23,126 bases of DNA from Streptomyces sp. NRRL F-4489 (lineage in GTDB: Bacteria; Actinomycetota; Actinomycetes; Streptomycetales; Streptomycetaceae): positions 1 through 23,126 of the forward strand of contig NZ_LLZI01000291.1 in assembly GCF_001509485.1 (NCBI RefSeq), in the 5' to 3' direction. The translations under genes were made by a program, and so were the position numbers. Within the stretch, counting starts at the first letter, position 1. Every line of letters starts with the position of its first letter. Below, in pieces: positions 13,817-21,418 of the stretch. The notes below the pieces were generated by a model, which ran no database searches, was not told where the DNA came from, and saw nothing but the letters and a program-made list of their open reading frames with translations.

Positions 13817-14093
13817 CCCATACCTGAAATCGCGGGAGCCGTACCGCTTGCCCGGCCGGCCGTCCTGGTCGGCCTGCCGTCGGCCGGCCGCGGCGGAGCC
13901 CGGCCCGTAATACCGGACGGACCCTGGCGCCGGTGAACGGGCCAACAGGGCGCCGCGGCCGGCACATTGTGTCATGCGTGCACGGAGTGCCGGGGGAGGG
14001 GTGGGGTCGGCTCGCCCGGTGGCGGCAGCCCAACTGCCGTCAATGGGCTGCCGGTTCGCATACCGGGCGCTGGTGTCGGCCGGGCTCCCCGGG

Positions 14094-14606
14094 TCACAAC
14101 TCCCCGGCCAAGCCCTCCCAGTGGTCGGCCAGGGAGGTCAGCAGCCGCAGCACCTCGGGCCGCTGCCCGGCGTCGTACGGCGCGAGCAGCCGCTCGTCCA
14201 GCCGCCGGACGCGCTCCTGGGCGGCGTGCAGCGTCCGCTCGCCCTCCCCGGTCAGGAAGAGCAGCTTGCGGCGCCCGTCGGCGGCGTCGGCACGGCGGAC
14301 TATCAGGCCCCGGGTCTCCAGCCGCCGGGCCACATCCGCCATCGTGGACGTGTCCAGCGCCACCGCCGACGCCATCGACCGCTGGTCGCGCCCCGGTGCC
14401 GAGGCCACCGCGGTGAGCACCGCGAACTGCGGCCCGGTCAGCGTCGGATCGACCGCGCGCACCCACACGGCCAGATACGCCTGGTAGAGCCGGCGCACCT
14501 GATAGCCGGGCGCGGCCGTCAGGGCATGCGGGATCGCCGTACCGGATGCGGCGCCAACGGGGGCCGAGGCGGTCCCGGGCGCGGAGGGAATGGTCTCGTC
14601 AGCCAT
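14094..14606 (-). CDS. MarR family transcriptional regulator
   Basis: 170 residues. Seen: an Ala/Pro-rich first 35 residues, then a winged helix-turn-helix of MarR type: LTGPQFAVLTAVA, DQRSMASAVALDTSTMADVARRLETRGLIVRR, the wing ADGRRKLLFLTGEGE, and dimerisation helices (LHAAQERVRRLDERLL; LRLLTSLADHWEGLAGEL). Such proteins are dimeric repressors released by phenolic or other small ligands. The ATG at 14606 was taken; a GTG at 14615 adds three residues. It follows the molybdenum hydroxylase operon on the same strand after a 270-bp gap that carries a 9-bp repeat array. It may regulate that operon, but no palindrome ties them together. Confidence 0.9.
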   Translation of the reverse strand: MADETIPSAPGTASAPVGAASGTAIPHALTAAPGYQVRRLYQAYLAVWVRAVDPTLTGPQFAVLTAVASAPGRDQRSMASAVALDTSTMADVARRLETRGLIVRRADAADGRRKLLFLTGEGERTLHAAQERVRRLDERLLAPYDAGQRPEVLRLLTSLADHWEGLAGEL

Positions 14607-14726
14607 GGGGCCCACTCAATCACGGTGCGCCGGACCGGCCACCGCATCCGCTTCCGGGACAGAGCGCCGCAGGGAACGCACGCACAGCGCGAGGCGTTGG
14701 ATGAATGAACGGACGGGGGAGCCCAT

Positions 14727-14798
14727 GAACAGTCGGAGCGGATGGAACAGTCAGAACAGTCGGAACAGAGGGAACAGTCGGAACAGGCGGAACGGATG
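14727..14798. repeat. Intergenic 9-bp tandem array (eight units)
   Basis: Eight contiguous 9-bp units, mostly GAACAGTCG with variants such as GAACAGAGG and GAACAGGCG; units 2 and 8 are GAGCGGATG and GAACGGATG. It lies in the 270-bp gap between the SRPBCC gene stop and the MarR start. It is open in all plus-strand frames only because it repeats; no gene is inferred. Confidence 0.85.
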
Positions 14799-14876
14799 GG
14801 TGGAAGGGCCGGCGAAGGGGCCGGCGAGAGGACCGGTGGAAGGCCGGCTCGCAGCTGGCGGTCGGCTACTGGCGAC

Positions 14877-15596
14877 TCACGACCGGCCCCGCCGCAGCGT
14901 CTTCAGTTCCCGGCGCATTCCCGCGAGCCGGCCCAGCAGCCAGCCCTCGAATACTCCGGCAGCGAACGCGGCGGCCAGCGGGCCGTATTTGGCCAGTAGT
15001 GGTGCGGCGGCGGGCCCAACCAGGAGTGACAGGCCGTCGAGTTCACCGCCACCGACCGCGGTCGTCTCCTGCGGCCGCGGCGATGGGCCGGGCGCCCCGC
15101 CGGCAGGGTCCGCCGACCCGGCCGCCGCCCCGCCCGCCGGACCCGCGTCCCGTTCCCCGTCCAGCAGCCCGCCCAAATTGCGGGCGAACTGCTCCAGGAT
15201 GCGGGTCGAGACGGTGCCGATCGCGCCCTTGCCGAACTGCGCCAGTTTGCCGCGCACGATCAGGTCCGTGACCAGCTCCAGCCGCGCCCCGTCCGGTGCC
15301 TCGGCGACGGTCAGCGCCACCTCCGCCTCGGCGTCGCCGTTGCCGTGCGCGTCCGCGCCGCGGGCCTGGACGCGCAGGTGGCGGCGGCCGGCGTCGCTCT
15401 CGAGGAATCGCACCGTGCCGGCGTACGCGGCGGTGACCGGCCCGACCTTGACCCGCACCCGGCCCCGCCAGGCGTCGCCCTCCCGGCCGTCCAGCACCGC
15501 GCCCGGCATACAGGACGCCACCCGCTCGACGTCGTTGATCAGCGCGAAGACCGCGTCCGGGGGCGCCGCCACCGGCACCGTGTTGCTGAGCCGCAT
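14877..15596 (-). CDS. CoxG-like SRPBCC protein with C-terminal membrane helix
   Basis: 239 residues. Residues 1-150 are an SRPBCC (START-like) domain of the CoxG/carbon monoxide dehydrogenase subunit G type: MRLSNTVPVAAPPDAVFALI, DVERVASCMPGA, GRVRVKVGPVTAAYAGTVRF, then LVTDLIVRGKLAQFGKGAIG. A Gly/Ala/Pro linker follows, then a hydrophobic segment YGPLAAAFAAGVFEGWLLG and a basic end RRELKTLRRGRS. CoxG of carboxydotrophs is needed to hold CO dehydrogenase at the membrane, and the terminal helix here fits such a tether. GGAAGGAG lies 5-6 nt before the ATG, which overlaps the preceding stop by one base (TGATG). It is the last gene of the M-L-S-G operon. Confidence 0.88.
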   Translation of the reverse strand: MRLSNTVPVAAPPDAVFALINDVERVASCMPGAVLDGREGDAWRGRVRVKVGPVTAAYAGTVRFLESDAGRRHLRVQARGADAHGNGDAEAEVALTVAEAPDGARLELVTDLIVRGKLAQFGKGAIGTVSTRILEQFARNLGGLLDGERDAGPAGGAAAGSADPAGGAPGPSPRPQETTAVGGGELDGLSLLVGPAAAPLLAKYGPLAAAFAAGVFEGWLLGRLAGMRRELKTLRRGRS

Positions 15597-16228
15597 CACT
15601 TCTCCTTCCGTGGGGCGGGCCGGTCGTCCCGCGCGGCGCGCCGGGCCGCGGCGCAGTGCGCGATCGCCTCCACCAGGGGCTGGTAGCCGGTGCACCGGCA
15701 CAGGTTGGCGGCCACCACCTCCCGTATCTCGGCCTCGTCCGGATCCGGCCGCTCGGCGAGGAACCCCTCGGCGAGCATCAGGAAGCCGGGGGTGCAGAAG
15801 CCGCACTGGAGGGCGTGGTGGTCGCGGAACGCCTGCTGGAGGTCGCTGAGCCGGTCACCGGCGCCCGGTGGGGCCGGAGGCCCGCCTTCCGGGGCACAGG
15901 CAGTGCCGCTCTCCGACCCCCCTGCCACCGCCAGCGACTCGACCGTCCGGACCCGAGCCCCTTCCGCCTGCGCCGCGAACATCAGGCAGGCCCGCACCGG
16001 CCGGCCGTCGAGCAGGACGGTGCAGGCGCCGCAGATGCCGTGTTCGCAGCCGACATGGGTGCCGGTGAGCCGGAGTTCGTGGCGGAGCACGTCCACCAGC
16101 GTGCGGCGCGGCTCGGTGATCACCTCGTGCTGCTCCCCGTTCACGTCGAGGACCATCAGCTGGAGCTCGGGACCATCCAGGGGCGCGGCGCCGGGGGAGG
16201 TGCCGGCGGGTGGGGGCGTACTCGTCAT
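15596..16228 (-). CDS. [2Fe-2S] small subunit of molybdenum hydroxylase (CoxS-like)
   Basis: 210 residues. Carries electrons from the Mo site to FAD. Seen: a plant-type [2Fe-2S] domain with CEHGICGACTVLLDGRPVRAC (residues written in two parts in the chain) and a C-terminal cluster domain with QCGFCTPGF and CRCTGY, the standard eight cysteines. Between them is an extra Gly/Pro/Ser-rich stretch of about 25 residues (from AVAGGSESG to PPGAGDR) that makes it longer than the usual 155-170. The Lys/Arg-rich end is also extended. The ATG overlaps the large-subunit stop (ATGA), with GGAGAG upstream. Confidence 0.94.
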   Translation of the reverse strand: MTSTPPPAGTSPGAAPLDGPELQLMVLDVNGEQHEVITEPRRTLVDVLRHELRLTGTHVGCEHGICGACTVLLDGRPVRACLMFAAQAEGARVRTVESLAVAGGSESGTACAPEGGPPAPPGAGDRLSDLQQAFRDHHALQCGFCTPGFLMLAEGFLAERPDPDEAEIREVVAANLCRCTGYQPLVEAIAHCAAARRAARDDRPAPRKEK

Positions 16229-18615
16229 CGGGTGCTCTCCTGGTAGTGCCGGGGGTGCAGCGCGCGGTGCACGGTCTCAGGGGTGATCGGCGTGGCGTCC
16301 AGTTCCACACCGGCCGGGCGCAGGGCGTCGTTGACGGCGTTGAGGACGGCCGCGGGGGCGCCGATCGTGCCGCCCTCGCCCGCCCCCTTGGCGCCGGTCT
16401 CGGTGAACGCGCAGGGCATCTCCAGATGGTGGATGGCCACCTCGGGAATCTCGTGCGCGGTGGGCACCTTGTAGTCCATGAAGCTGGTCGCCGAGGGTTC
16501 GCCCTGGGCGTCGTACGTCACCTGCTCGAAGAGCGCCGCGGCGATGCCCTGCGCGATCCCGCCGCGGCACTGGCCCTCCACCACCCGCGGGTTGATCGCC
16601 ACCCCGCAGTCCTCCACGCACACGTACGCCAGGATCTCCACCCGCCCGGTGTCCGCGTGGAGTTCGACGACGGCGCCGTGGGTGGCGTTGGAGAAGGTGC
16701 CGTCGGTGAAGACGTCGAAGGCGGCCGTGGCGGACAGGCCCGGTTCGGTGCCCTTGGGCAGCAGATCGGCGCGCAGGTAGGCGAGTTCGGCCAGCTCGGG
16801 ATAGCCGAGCGCGGTGCCCGGGTCGTCGCGGCGGACGACCTCGCCGCGGCCGAGCGCGGTCTCCTCGGCGGGGATGCCCCAGCGGGCCGCGGCCAGGGCG
16901 CGCAGCTTGTCGCCGAGCCGCCCGGCCGCCAGCCGTACGGCGCTGCCGCCGACCGCGATCGACCGGCTGGCGAAGGTCCCCCAGCCATACGCGATCCGGT
17001 CGGTGTCCCCCTGGTGCAGCTTCACCCGCGCCAGCTCCAGGCCGAGCCGGTCGGCCACGATCTGCGCCATCGTGGTCTCGTGGCTCTGCCCGTGGCTCAT
17101 CGTCCCGGTGGTGACGGTGACCGCGCCGCCCGGATCCATCCGCACCTCGGCGAGGTCGAAGCCGGGCACCACCGCCATCTTCCGCTGCGCGAAGGCGGCG
17201 GTGCCGTAGCCGGTGCGTTCGCTGAAGCAGGCGTAGCCGATGCCCAGATGCCGCCCCTCGGCGCGGGCCGCGCGCCGCCGCTCGTACCAGCCCCCCTCAC
17301 GCAGCGCCCGCTCGCACAGGTCCAGCGACTCGCGGTACGAGCCGGGGTCGTAGGTGATGCCGTTGACGCCGGTGTACGGGAAGTCGGTGATCAGATTGCG
17401 GCGGCGGATCTCCACCGGGTCCAGGTCCAGCTCCCGCGCGGCCCGTTCGAGCAGCCGCTCCATCACCATGACGTACTGCGGGCGGCTCACGCCCCGATAG
17501 GGCGCGGAGGGCGCCTTGTTGGTGGCGACGGCCCGGCCGCGCACCCGGTAGGCCGGCACCTTGTAGACGCCCGGCATCTCCGCGGCGGCCATCAGCGGTT
17601 CGATGCCCGCGGTGAACGGATAGCAGGAGTACGCGCCCATATCGCACACCACGTCCGCGTCCAGCGCCAGGATCCGGCCGGCGGCGTCGAACGCGGCGCG
17701 CGCCGTGTAGTGCTGCTCGCGGGCCAGGAACGACGCGGTGAGCGCGTCCTTGCGGTCCTCGATCCACTTCACCGGGCGGCGCAGCCGGAGCGCGGCCGCC
17801 GCCGCGGCGATCTCCTCCCGCCCCACCACGCACTTCAGCCCGAAACCCCCGCCCATATCGGGCACCACCACCCGCACCGCCCGCTCGGCCAGCCCGAGAC
17901 AGCGCGCCGCGACCGTCCTGACCTGGTGCGGGATCTGCGTGCAGGTCCGGATGACCAGCTGCTCCTCGCGGTCGTCCCAGTGGGCGAGGGCGCCCCGGGT
18001 CTCCAGGGGCAGGGCGTTCTGCCGGCCGGTACGGGCCTCGACGCGGACCACGCGGTCGGCGGCCGCGAAGATCTCGTCGATGCCCTCGCTGGCGAAGAGC
18101 CGCACGTCCACGAGGGTGTTGCGCGGGGCCTCGTCGTGGACCAGCGGCGCACCGTCCGCCAGCGCTACGTCCTCGCCGGTCACCGGCGGCCGCGCGGTGT
18201 ACGCGACCCGGGCCGTCTCCACCCCGTCCTCGGCGGCGTACGGGTCCCGGGCCACCACGATCGCCACCGGTTCGCCGACGTACCGCACCCGGTCGCGGGC
18301 CAGCACCGGCATCGCGGTCGGCACGAACTCGCCGCGCGGACGGTCCAGCAGGGCGGTGATATCGCCCAGCCGCAGGTCGTCGGCGGTGAACGCCGCGACC
18401 ACCCCCGGCACCGCGCGCACCGCGCTCAGATCGACCCCGGTCAGCTCCCCGTGCGCGACCGTGCTGCGGACGAACTGCGCGTGCAGCGTGCCCGGCTGCG
18501 TGAGATCGTCCACGAACTGCCCGCGGCCGGTCAGCAGCCGCGGATCCTCCCGGCGCGGCACCGACCGCCCGACCAGCCGCCCGCCGTCCCGCGCGCCGTG
18601 CTCCGCCCGCGTCAC
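16225..18615 (-). CDS. Molybdopterin-binding large subunit, xanthine dehydrogenase/CO dehydrogenase family
   Basis: 796 residues; the catalytic subunit that hydroxylates the substrate at a Mo-cytosine dinucleotide cofactor. Seen: GRSVPRREDPRLLTGRGQF at the N-terminus, the cofactor loops GGFGLK and TMSHGQSHETTMAQ, and the base KGAGEGGTIG with catalytic Glu747. The active-site loop reads PYRGVSRP (residues 372-379). Form I (true) CO dehydrogenases have AYRCSFR with a Cys bound to copper, and form II enzymes usually have AYRGAGR. This protein lacks the Cys and has Val-Ser where form II has Ala-Gly, so CO oxidation is not supported and the substrate is unknown (possibly an aldehyde, purine or N-heterocycle). 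GTG start overlaps the FAD-subunit stop (GTGA). No cofactor-maturation gene (CoxD/E/F or XdhC type) is in the window. Confidence 0.93.
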   Translation of the reverse strand: MTRAEHGARDGGRLVGRSVPRREDPRLLTGRGQFVDDLTQPGTLHAQFVRSTVAHGELTGVDLSAVRAVPGVVAAFTADDLRLGDITALLDRPRGEFVPTAMPVLARDRVRYVGEPVAIVVARDPYAAEDGVETARVAYTARPPVTGEDVALADGAPLVHDEAPRNTLVDVRLFASEGIDEIFAAADRVVRVEARTGRQNALPLETRGALAHWDDREEQLVIRTCTQIPHQVRTVAARCLGLAERAVRVVVPDMGGGFGLKCVVGREEIAAAAAALRLRRPVKWIEDRKDALTASFLAREQHYTARAAFDAAGRILALDADVVCDMGAYSCYPFTAGIEPLMAAAEMPGVYKVPAYRVRGRAVATNKAPSAPYRGVSRPQYVMVMERLLERAARELDLDPVEIRRRNLITDFPYTGVNGITYDPGSYRESLDLCERALREGGWYERRRAARAEGRHLGIGYACFSERTGYGTAAFAQRKMAVVPGFDLAEVRMDPGGAVTVTTGTMSHGQSHETTMAQIVADRLGLELARVKLHQGDTDRIAYGWGTFASRSIAVGGSAVRLAAGRLGDKLRALAAARWGIPAEETALGRGEVVRRDDPGTALGYPELAELAYLRADLLPKGTEPGLSATAAFDVFTDGTFSNATHGAVVELHADTGRVEILAYVCVEDCGVAINPRVVEGQCRGGIAQGIAAALFEQVTYDAQGEPSATSFMDYKVPTAHEIPEVAIHHLEMPCAFTETGAKGAGEGGTIGAPAAVLNAVNDALRPAGVELDATPITPETVHRALHPRHYQESTR

Positions 18616-19523
18616 CGGGACACCGTCTTCCGCGCCGTCCCGGTAGCCGACGCCGTCCCCGTAGCCGCCGCTGCCGTGCCCGCCGCGGCCTCCACACAGG
18701 CCCGTTCGACCAGGGACCGGATGAGCGCCGTCCGGTACGCCGCGCTGCCGTTGGTGTCACCGGGCGGGTCGGCGGCCGCCGCGGCCGCGGCCGCGCACTC
18801 GGCGAACGAACCGCCGGCCGCCAGCACCGCCTCCGCCTCCGGGACCCGCACCGGCACCGGCGCCACCCCGCCGAGCCCCACCCGCCCGCCGCGCACCCGG
18901 CCCGCCGCGATGTCGAGTTCCACCACCGCCGACACGAGCGCGAAATCCCCTTTCCGCTCCGCGAATTCGGTGAGCGCGGCGTACGGGGCGGGCCGCGGGA
19001 AGACAACCTCGGTGAGCAGTTCGTCCGGCTCCAGGACGGTGGTGTACGGGCCGAGGAAGAAGGCGTCCGCGGGGATGCGGCGCTCCCCGTGCGGCCCGGT
19101 GGCCACGATCTCGGCGCCGAGGGTGACCGCGAGCAGGCACCACTCGGCGGTCGCGTCGGCGTGCGCCAGGCTGCCGCCGACCGTGCCCCGGGTACGGATC
19201 GGCAGATGGCCGATCCAGCCCATCGCCCGGCGCAGCACCGAAAACCCCGGGCCCAGCACCGTGTCCGGGGCCGTCTCGACGGTGTGATGGGTGGTCAGCG
19301 CGCCGATGCGCAGGGCGCCGCCGGGGCCGGGGCCGAGCCGGTCCAGTTCCCGCAGCGGGGCGATGTCCACCAGGTGGGCGGGCCGGGCGAGCCGGAAGTT
19401 CATCATGGCGACCAGGCTCTGGCCGCCGGCGATCACCTTGGCGTCCTCGCCGAGTTCGGCCAGCAGCCGGGTGGTGCCGTGGACGTCGCGGGCGCGGTGG
19501 TAGCGGAACGGGGCGGGTTTCAT
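18612..19523 (-). CDS. FAD-binding medium subunit of molybdenum hydroxylase (CoxM-like)
   Basis: 303 residues. Holds FAD and passes electrons to the external acceptor. Seen: MKPAPFRYHRARDV, the first FAD loop AGGQSLVAMMNFRLARP, the second loop TRGTVGGSLAHADATAEW, GPYTTVLEPDELLTEVVFP, and FAERKGDFALVSAVVEL. The C-terminal 25 residues are an Ala/Thr-rich tail. The ATG at 19523 has GGAGGGATCC 5-7 nt upstream. First gene of a four-gene operon (M, L, S, G) with 4-, 4- and 1-nt overlaps, so subunits are made in fixed proportion. Confidence 0.93.
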   Translation of the reverse strand: MKPAPFRYHRARDVHGTTRLLAELGEDAKVIAGGQSLVAMMNFRLARPAHLVDIAPLRELDRLGPGPGGALRIGALTTHHTVETAPDTVLGPGFSVLRRAMGWIGHLPIRTRGTVGGSLAHADATAEWCLLAVTLGAEIVATGPHGERRIPADAFFLGPYTTVLEPDELLTEVVFPRPAPYAALTEFAERKGDFALVSAVVELDIAAGRVRGGRVGLGGVAPVPVRVPEAEAVLAAGGSFAECAAAAAAAADPPGDTNGSAAYRTALIRSLVERACVEAAAGTAAAATGTASATGTARKTVSR

Positions 19524-19706
19524 CGGATCCCTCCGAAGCCCGGCGCCATGCGGAAAACGGACACAGGGACCTCCAGGGCGCGAGTCGGGGCCGGGTGGTC
19601 GTCGGCGCGTAACCGGGAACGGCGCGGCGCACACCGCCGCTCGCCCGGCGGGCATGCGCCGACCTGCGGCGATGCGGCGGGGTGCGGGGCACCCCGGGCC
19701 GTCCCG

Positions 19707-19738
19707 GCAGAGATAATCCGAACACGTACGATCTCTGC
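19707..19738. promoter_or_regulatory. Inverted repeat GCAGAGAT-N16-ATCTCTGC, candidate operator
   Basis: Two perfect 8-bp arms with a 16-bp spacer that itself contains the palindrome CGTACG. It surrounds the -10 of the candidate hydroxylase-operon promoter, as a repressor site would. The regulator is not known; the MarR protein at the far end of the operon is one candidate. Confidence 0.45.
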
Positions 19739-19745
19739 TTGGCAA
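19716..19745 (-). promoter_or_regulatory. Candidate promoter of the molybdenum hydroxylase operon
   Basis: Minus strand: TTGCCA (19745-19740), 18-bp spacer, TCGGAT (19721-19716). This resembles the housekeeping Streptomyces pattern. It lies about 190 nt upstream of the first gene. Support is sequence match only. Confidence 0.35.
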
Positions 19746-19888
19746 GGGGTGCATGCCGAGCCGGGGCGTCGGACTCCGGCCCCTGCCCCCTGATACATCG
19801 TCAACGAGCTGTCGACACGCGCCCCTTACGCCGCCGCGCGCCCCTCGCGCCCCCGTACGCCCCCCGCGCCCCCAGCACACCACGCCAA

Positions 19889-19917
19889 GCGGGGCGCAGC
19901 CCCCGGCCGCGCCCCGC
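19889..19917. terminator. G/C hairpin downstream of the ferredoxin gene
   Basis: GCGGGGCGC and GCGCCCCGC, 9-bp arms with an 11-nt loop, 25 nt past the ferredoxin stop in its direction of transcription. There is no U-tract, as is common for actinomycete terminators. Confidence 0.5.
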
Positions 19918-19927
19918 CAAAAACCGC

Positions 19928-19953
19928 CCCCGGCCGGACCCCTACGGCCGGGG
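19928..19953. terminator. G/C hairpin enclosing the ferredoxin stop codon
   Basis: CCCCGGCCG and CGGCCGGGG, 9-bp arms with an 8-nt loop that contains the TAG stop. With the next hairpin it makes a double structure likely to end the P450-ferredoxin transcript. Confidence 0.45.
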
Positions 19954-20169
19954 CCCGATGACCTGCCCCGACGCGTCCCGCACCGTGATCGCCATCGCCG
20001 GGCAGACCTCGGCCGCGTCCAGCGCCCGTTCGTCCTCCGGGATCTCCTCGCGCACCGGCCGGGCGTGCGGCCCGTCCAGCGCGAACAGGTCCGGTGCCAC
20101 CCCCGGGCAGGACCCCGAGGCGATGCACAGCGCCGGGTCGATCTCCACTTTCCACGCCACCGCGCTCAC
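19942..20169 (-). CDS. [3Fe-4S] ferredoxin partner of the adjacent P450
   Basis: 75 residues. Small electron carrier passing electrons from a ferredoxin reductase to the P450. Seen: Cys15 and Cys21 in CIASGSC, and Cys56 in EVCP. With Ser18 where a fourth Cys would sit, this is the three-ligand [3Fe-4S] pattern of Streptomyces P450-linked ferredoxins. The GTG start overlaps the P450 stop (GTGA), giving tight coupling to its partner. No reductase gene is in the window. Confidence 0.93.
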   Translation of the reverse strand: MSAVAWKVEIDPALCIASGSCPGVAPDLFALDGPHARPVREEIPEDERALDAAEVCPAMAITVRDASGQVIGPRP

Positions 20170-21356
20170 CACCCCACCGGCAGCACGCGCGGACCGCGCA
20201 CCAGCATCTCGGTCTTCCACTCCACGTCCCCGGCCACATGCAGCCCGGGGAACCGCGTGATCAGCGCGGAGACCGCCTCCTGGAGCTCCAGCCGGGCCAG
20301 CGGCGCGCCCAGGCAGTGGTGCACGCCGTGGCCGAAACCGAGGTGTTGATTTCCGGCCCGCCGGATGTCCAGCTTCCCCGGCGCGTCGAACCGCAGCGCG
20401 TCGCGGTTGGCCGCGCCCACCGCGACCAGGACCGGTTCCCCGGCCCGTACCAGCGTGCCCCCGACATCGATGTCTTCGGTGGCGTAGCGCGGCTGGCTCG
20501 CGCCGCTGCCCAGGGGGACGAACCGCAGCAGCTCCTCCACCGCCCCGTTGATCAGCGACAGGTCGTTGCGCAGCAGATCGAGCTGGTCGGGGTGGTCCAG
20601 CAGGGCCAGTACGAAGTTGGGGATCTGGGTGGCGGTGGTCTCGTGCCCGGCGACGAGGACCCCGACGCACAGATCGATCAGTTCCAGCTCCGACAGCCGG
20701 TCGTTGACGTCCCGCGCGTCGATCAGCGCGGTCATCAGGTCGTCCCGCGGCTCCTTGCGGTGCTGGTCGATCAACTGGGCCATGTACGCGCGCAGTTCCT
20801 CGCGGTTGGCCTCGAACTCCTCGGCGGTCAGCGAGCTGGTCGACAGCGCGGCGTCGCTCCACACCCGGAACTGCGGCCGGTCCTCCTCCGGCACGCCCAG
20901 CAGCCGGCAGATGACGGCGACGGGGATGGGCAGCGCGTACCGGTCGACGAGGTCCGCCGGCGGCCCGGCCGCCTCCAACTCGTCCAGCAGTTCCCGGGTC
21001 AGCTGCTTGACCTGGGGGCGGAGCTTCTCCACCTGGCGGACCGTGAACGCCTTCGCCACCAGGGTGCGCAGCCGGGTGTGATCGGGCGGATCCATGCTGA
21101 GGATGCCGCCGCTGCGGCGCCCCTCGGACTGCCGGGGCTCGTCGTGCTCGTCCCCCAGCGCCCGGCTGAACCGCTGATCGCCCAGGACGAACCGGGCCTC
21201 GGCGTACCGCGTGACCAGCCAGGCCGGTTCGCCGTAGGCCATCTGCACCTTCAGCAGGCCGGGACGGCTGCGCACCTGCTCGTACTCCGCCGAAAGGTCA
21301 AGGCTCTCGGGGATGTTGAAGGGGTAGGAAAGGGGTGCTGTGTCGGCTGTGGTCAC
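20166..21356 (-). CDS. Cytochrome P450, CYP107/CYP105-like, soluble bacterial type
   Basis: 396 residues, full-length. Seen: MDPPDHTRLRTLVAKAFTVRQVEKLRP (C-helix region, two stretches), the I-helix AGHETTATQ with the normal acid-alcohol pair Glu239-Thr240, an EXXR motif (EELLR), and the heme loop FGHGVHHCLG with Cys348. The order and motifs suit CYP107-like enzymes that hydroxylate macrolides or xenobiotics; the exact family needs an identity search. GTG start with GGGAGG 5-6 nt upstream. It diverges from a TetR gene across 138 bp. A perfect 18-bp palindrome sits between the -10 and the start, so repression by that TetR protein and induction by a ligand (perhaps the substrate) is likely. Confidence 0.95.
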   Translation of the reverse strand: MTTADTAPLSYPFNIPESLDLSAEYEQVRSRPGLLKVQMAYGEPAWLVTRYAEARFVLGDQRFSRALGDEHDEPRQSEGRRSGGILSMDPPDHTRLRTLVAKAFTVRQVEKLRPQVKQLTRELLDELEAAGPPADLVDRYALPIPVAVICRLLGVPEEDRPQFRVWSDAALSTSSLTAEEFEANREELRAYMAQLIDQHRKEPRDDLMTALIDARDVNDRLSELELIDLCVGVLVAGHETTATQIPNFVLALLDHPDQLDLLRNDLSLINGAVEELLRFVPLGSGASQPRYATEDIDVGGTLVRAGEPVLVAVGAANRDALRFDAPGKLDIRRAGNQHLGFGHGVHHCLGAPLARLELQEAVSALITRFPGLHVAGDVEWKTEMLVRGPRVLPVGW

Positions 21357-21370
21357 GGTGACCTCCCTTG

Positions 21371-21388
21371 TGTAAGCACCTGCTTACA
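21371..21388. promoter_or_regulatory. Perfect 18-bp palindrome, probable TetR operator
   Basis: TGTAAGCA-CC-TGCTTACA, 8-bp arms exact. It lies directly downstream of the P450 -10 element, over the expected transcription start, and between the P450 and the divergent tetR gene. Length, symmetry and position are those of TetR-family operators. Confidence 0.8.
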
Positions 21389-21389
21389 T

Positions 21390-21418
21390 ACCGTAGGACG
21401 CGCGCTCGGGGCGGTCAA
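21390..21418 (-). promoter_or_regulatory. Promoter of the P450-ferredoxin operon
   Basis: Minus strand: -35 TTGACC (21418-21413), 17-bp spacer, -10 TACGGT (21395-21390). This is a close match to the actinomycete housekeeping consensus (TTGAC-17/18-TAGPuPuT). The predicted start falls inside the 18-bp palindrome. Confidence 0.65.

Larger units (their letters stand above)
19524..19941. other. 418-bp gene-free stretch upstream of the hydroxylase operon
   Basis: No coding frame is convincing. It holds, from right to left on the minus strand: hairpins just past the ferredoxin stop (19889-19953), a candidate promoter (19716-19745) overlapping an 8-bp inverted repeat (19707-19738), and about 190 nt of leader before the FAD-subunit start. 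Confidence 0.6.

Noticed and set aside
14727..14798. A small Asn/Arg/Ser- or Glu/Gln/Ser-repeat protein encoded by the 9-bp array on the plus strand.
   Set aside because: All frames of a 9-bp repeat stay open by construction; no ribosome binding site, and the frames run on into the antisense of the SRPBCC gene.
14727..14798. A CRISPR array or iteron origin.
   Set aside because: Units are contiguous 9-mers with no spacers and no replication or Cas gene nearby.
16225..18615. Annotation as authentic aerobic CO dehydrogenase.
   Set aside because: The active-site Cys of the AYRCSFR loop is Gly (PYRGVSR), so only family membership is claimed.
16210..19287. A 1025-codon plus-strand open frame opposite the molybdenum hydroxylase genes.
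   Set aside because: It is the shadow of three recognisable minus-strand genes; the product is Arg/Pro/Gln-rich and matches nothing.
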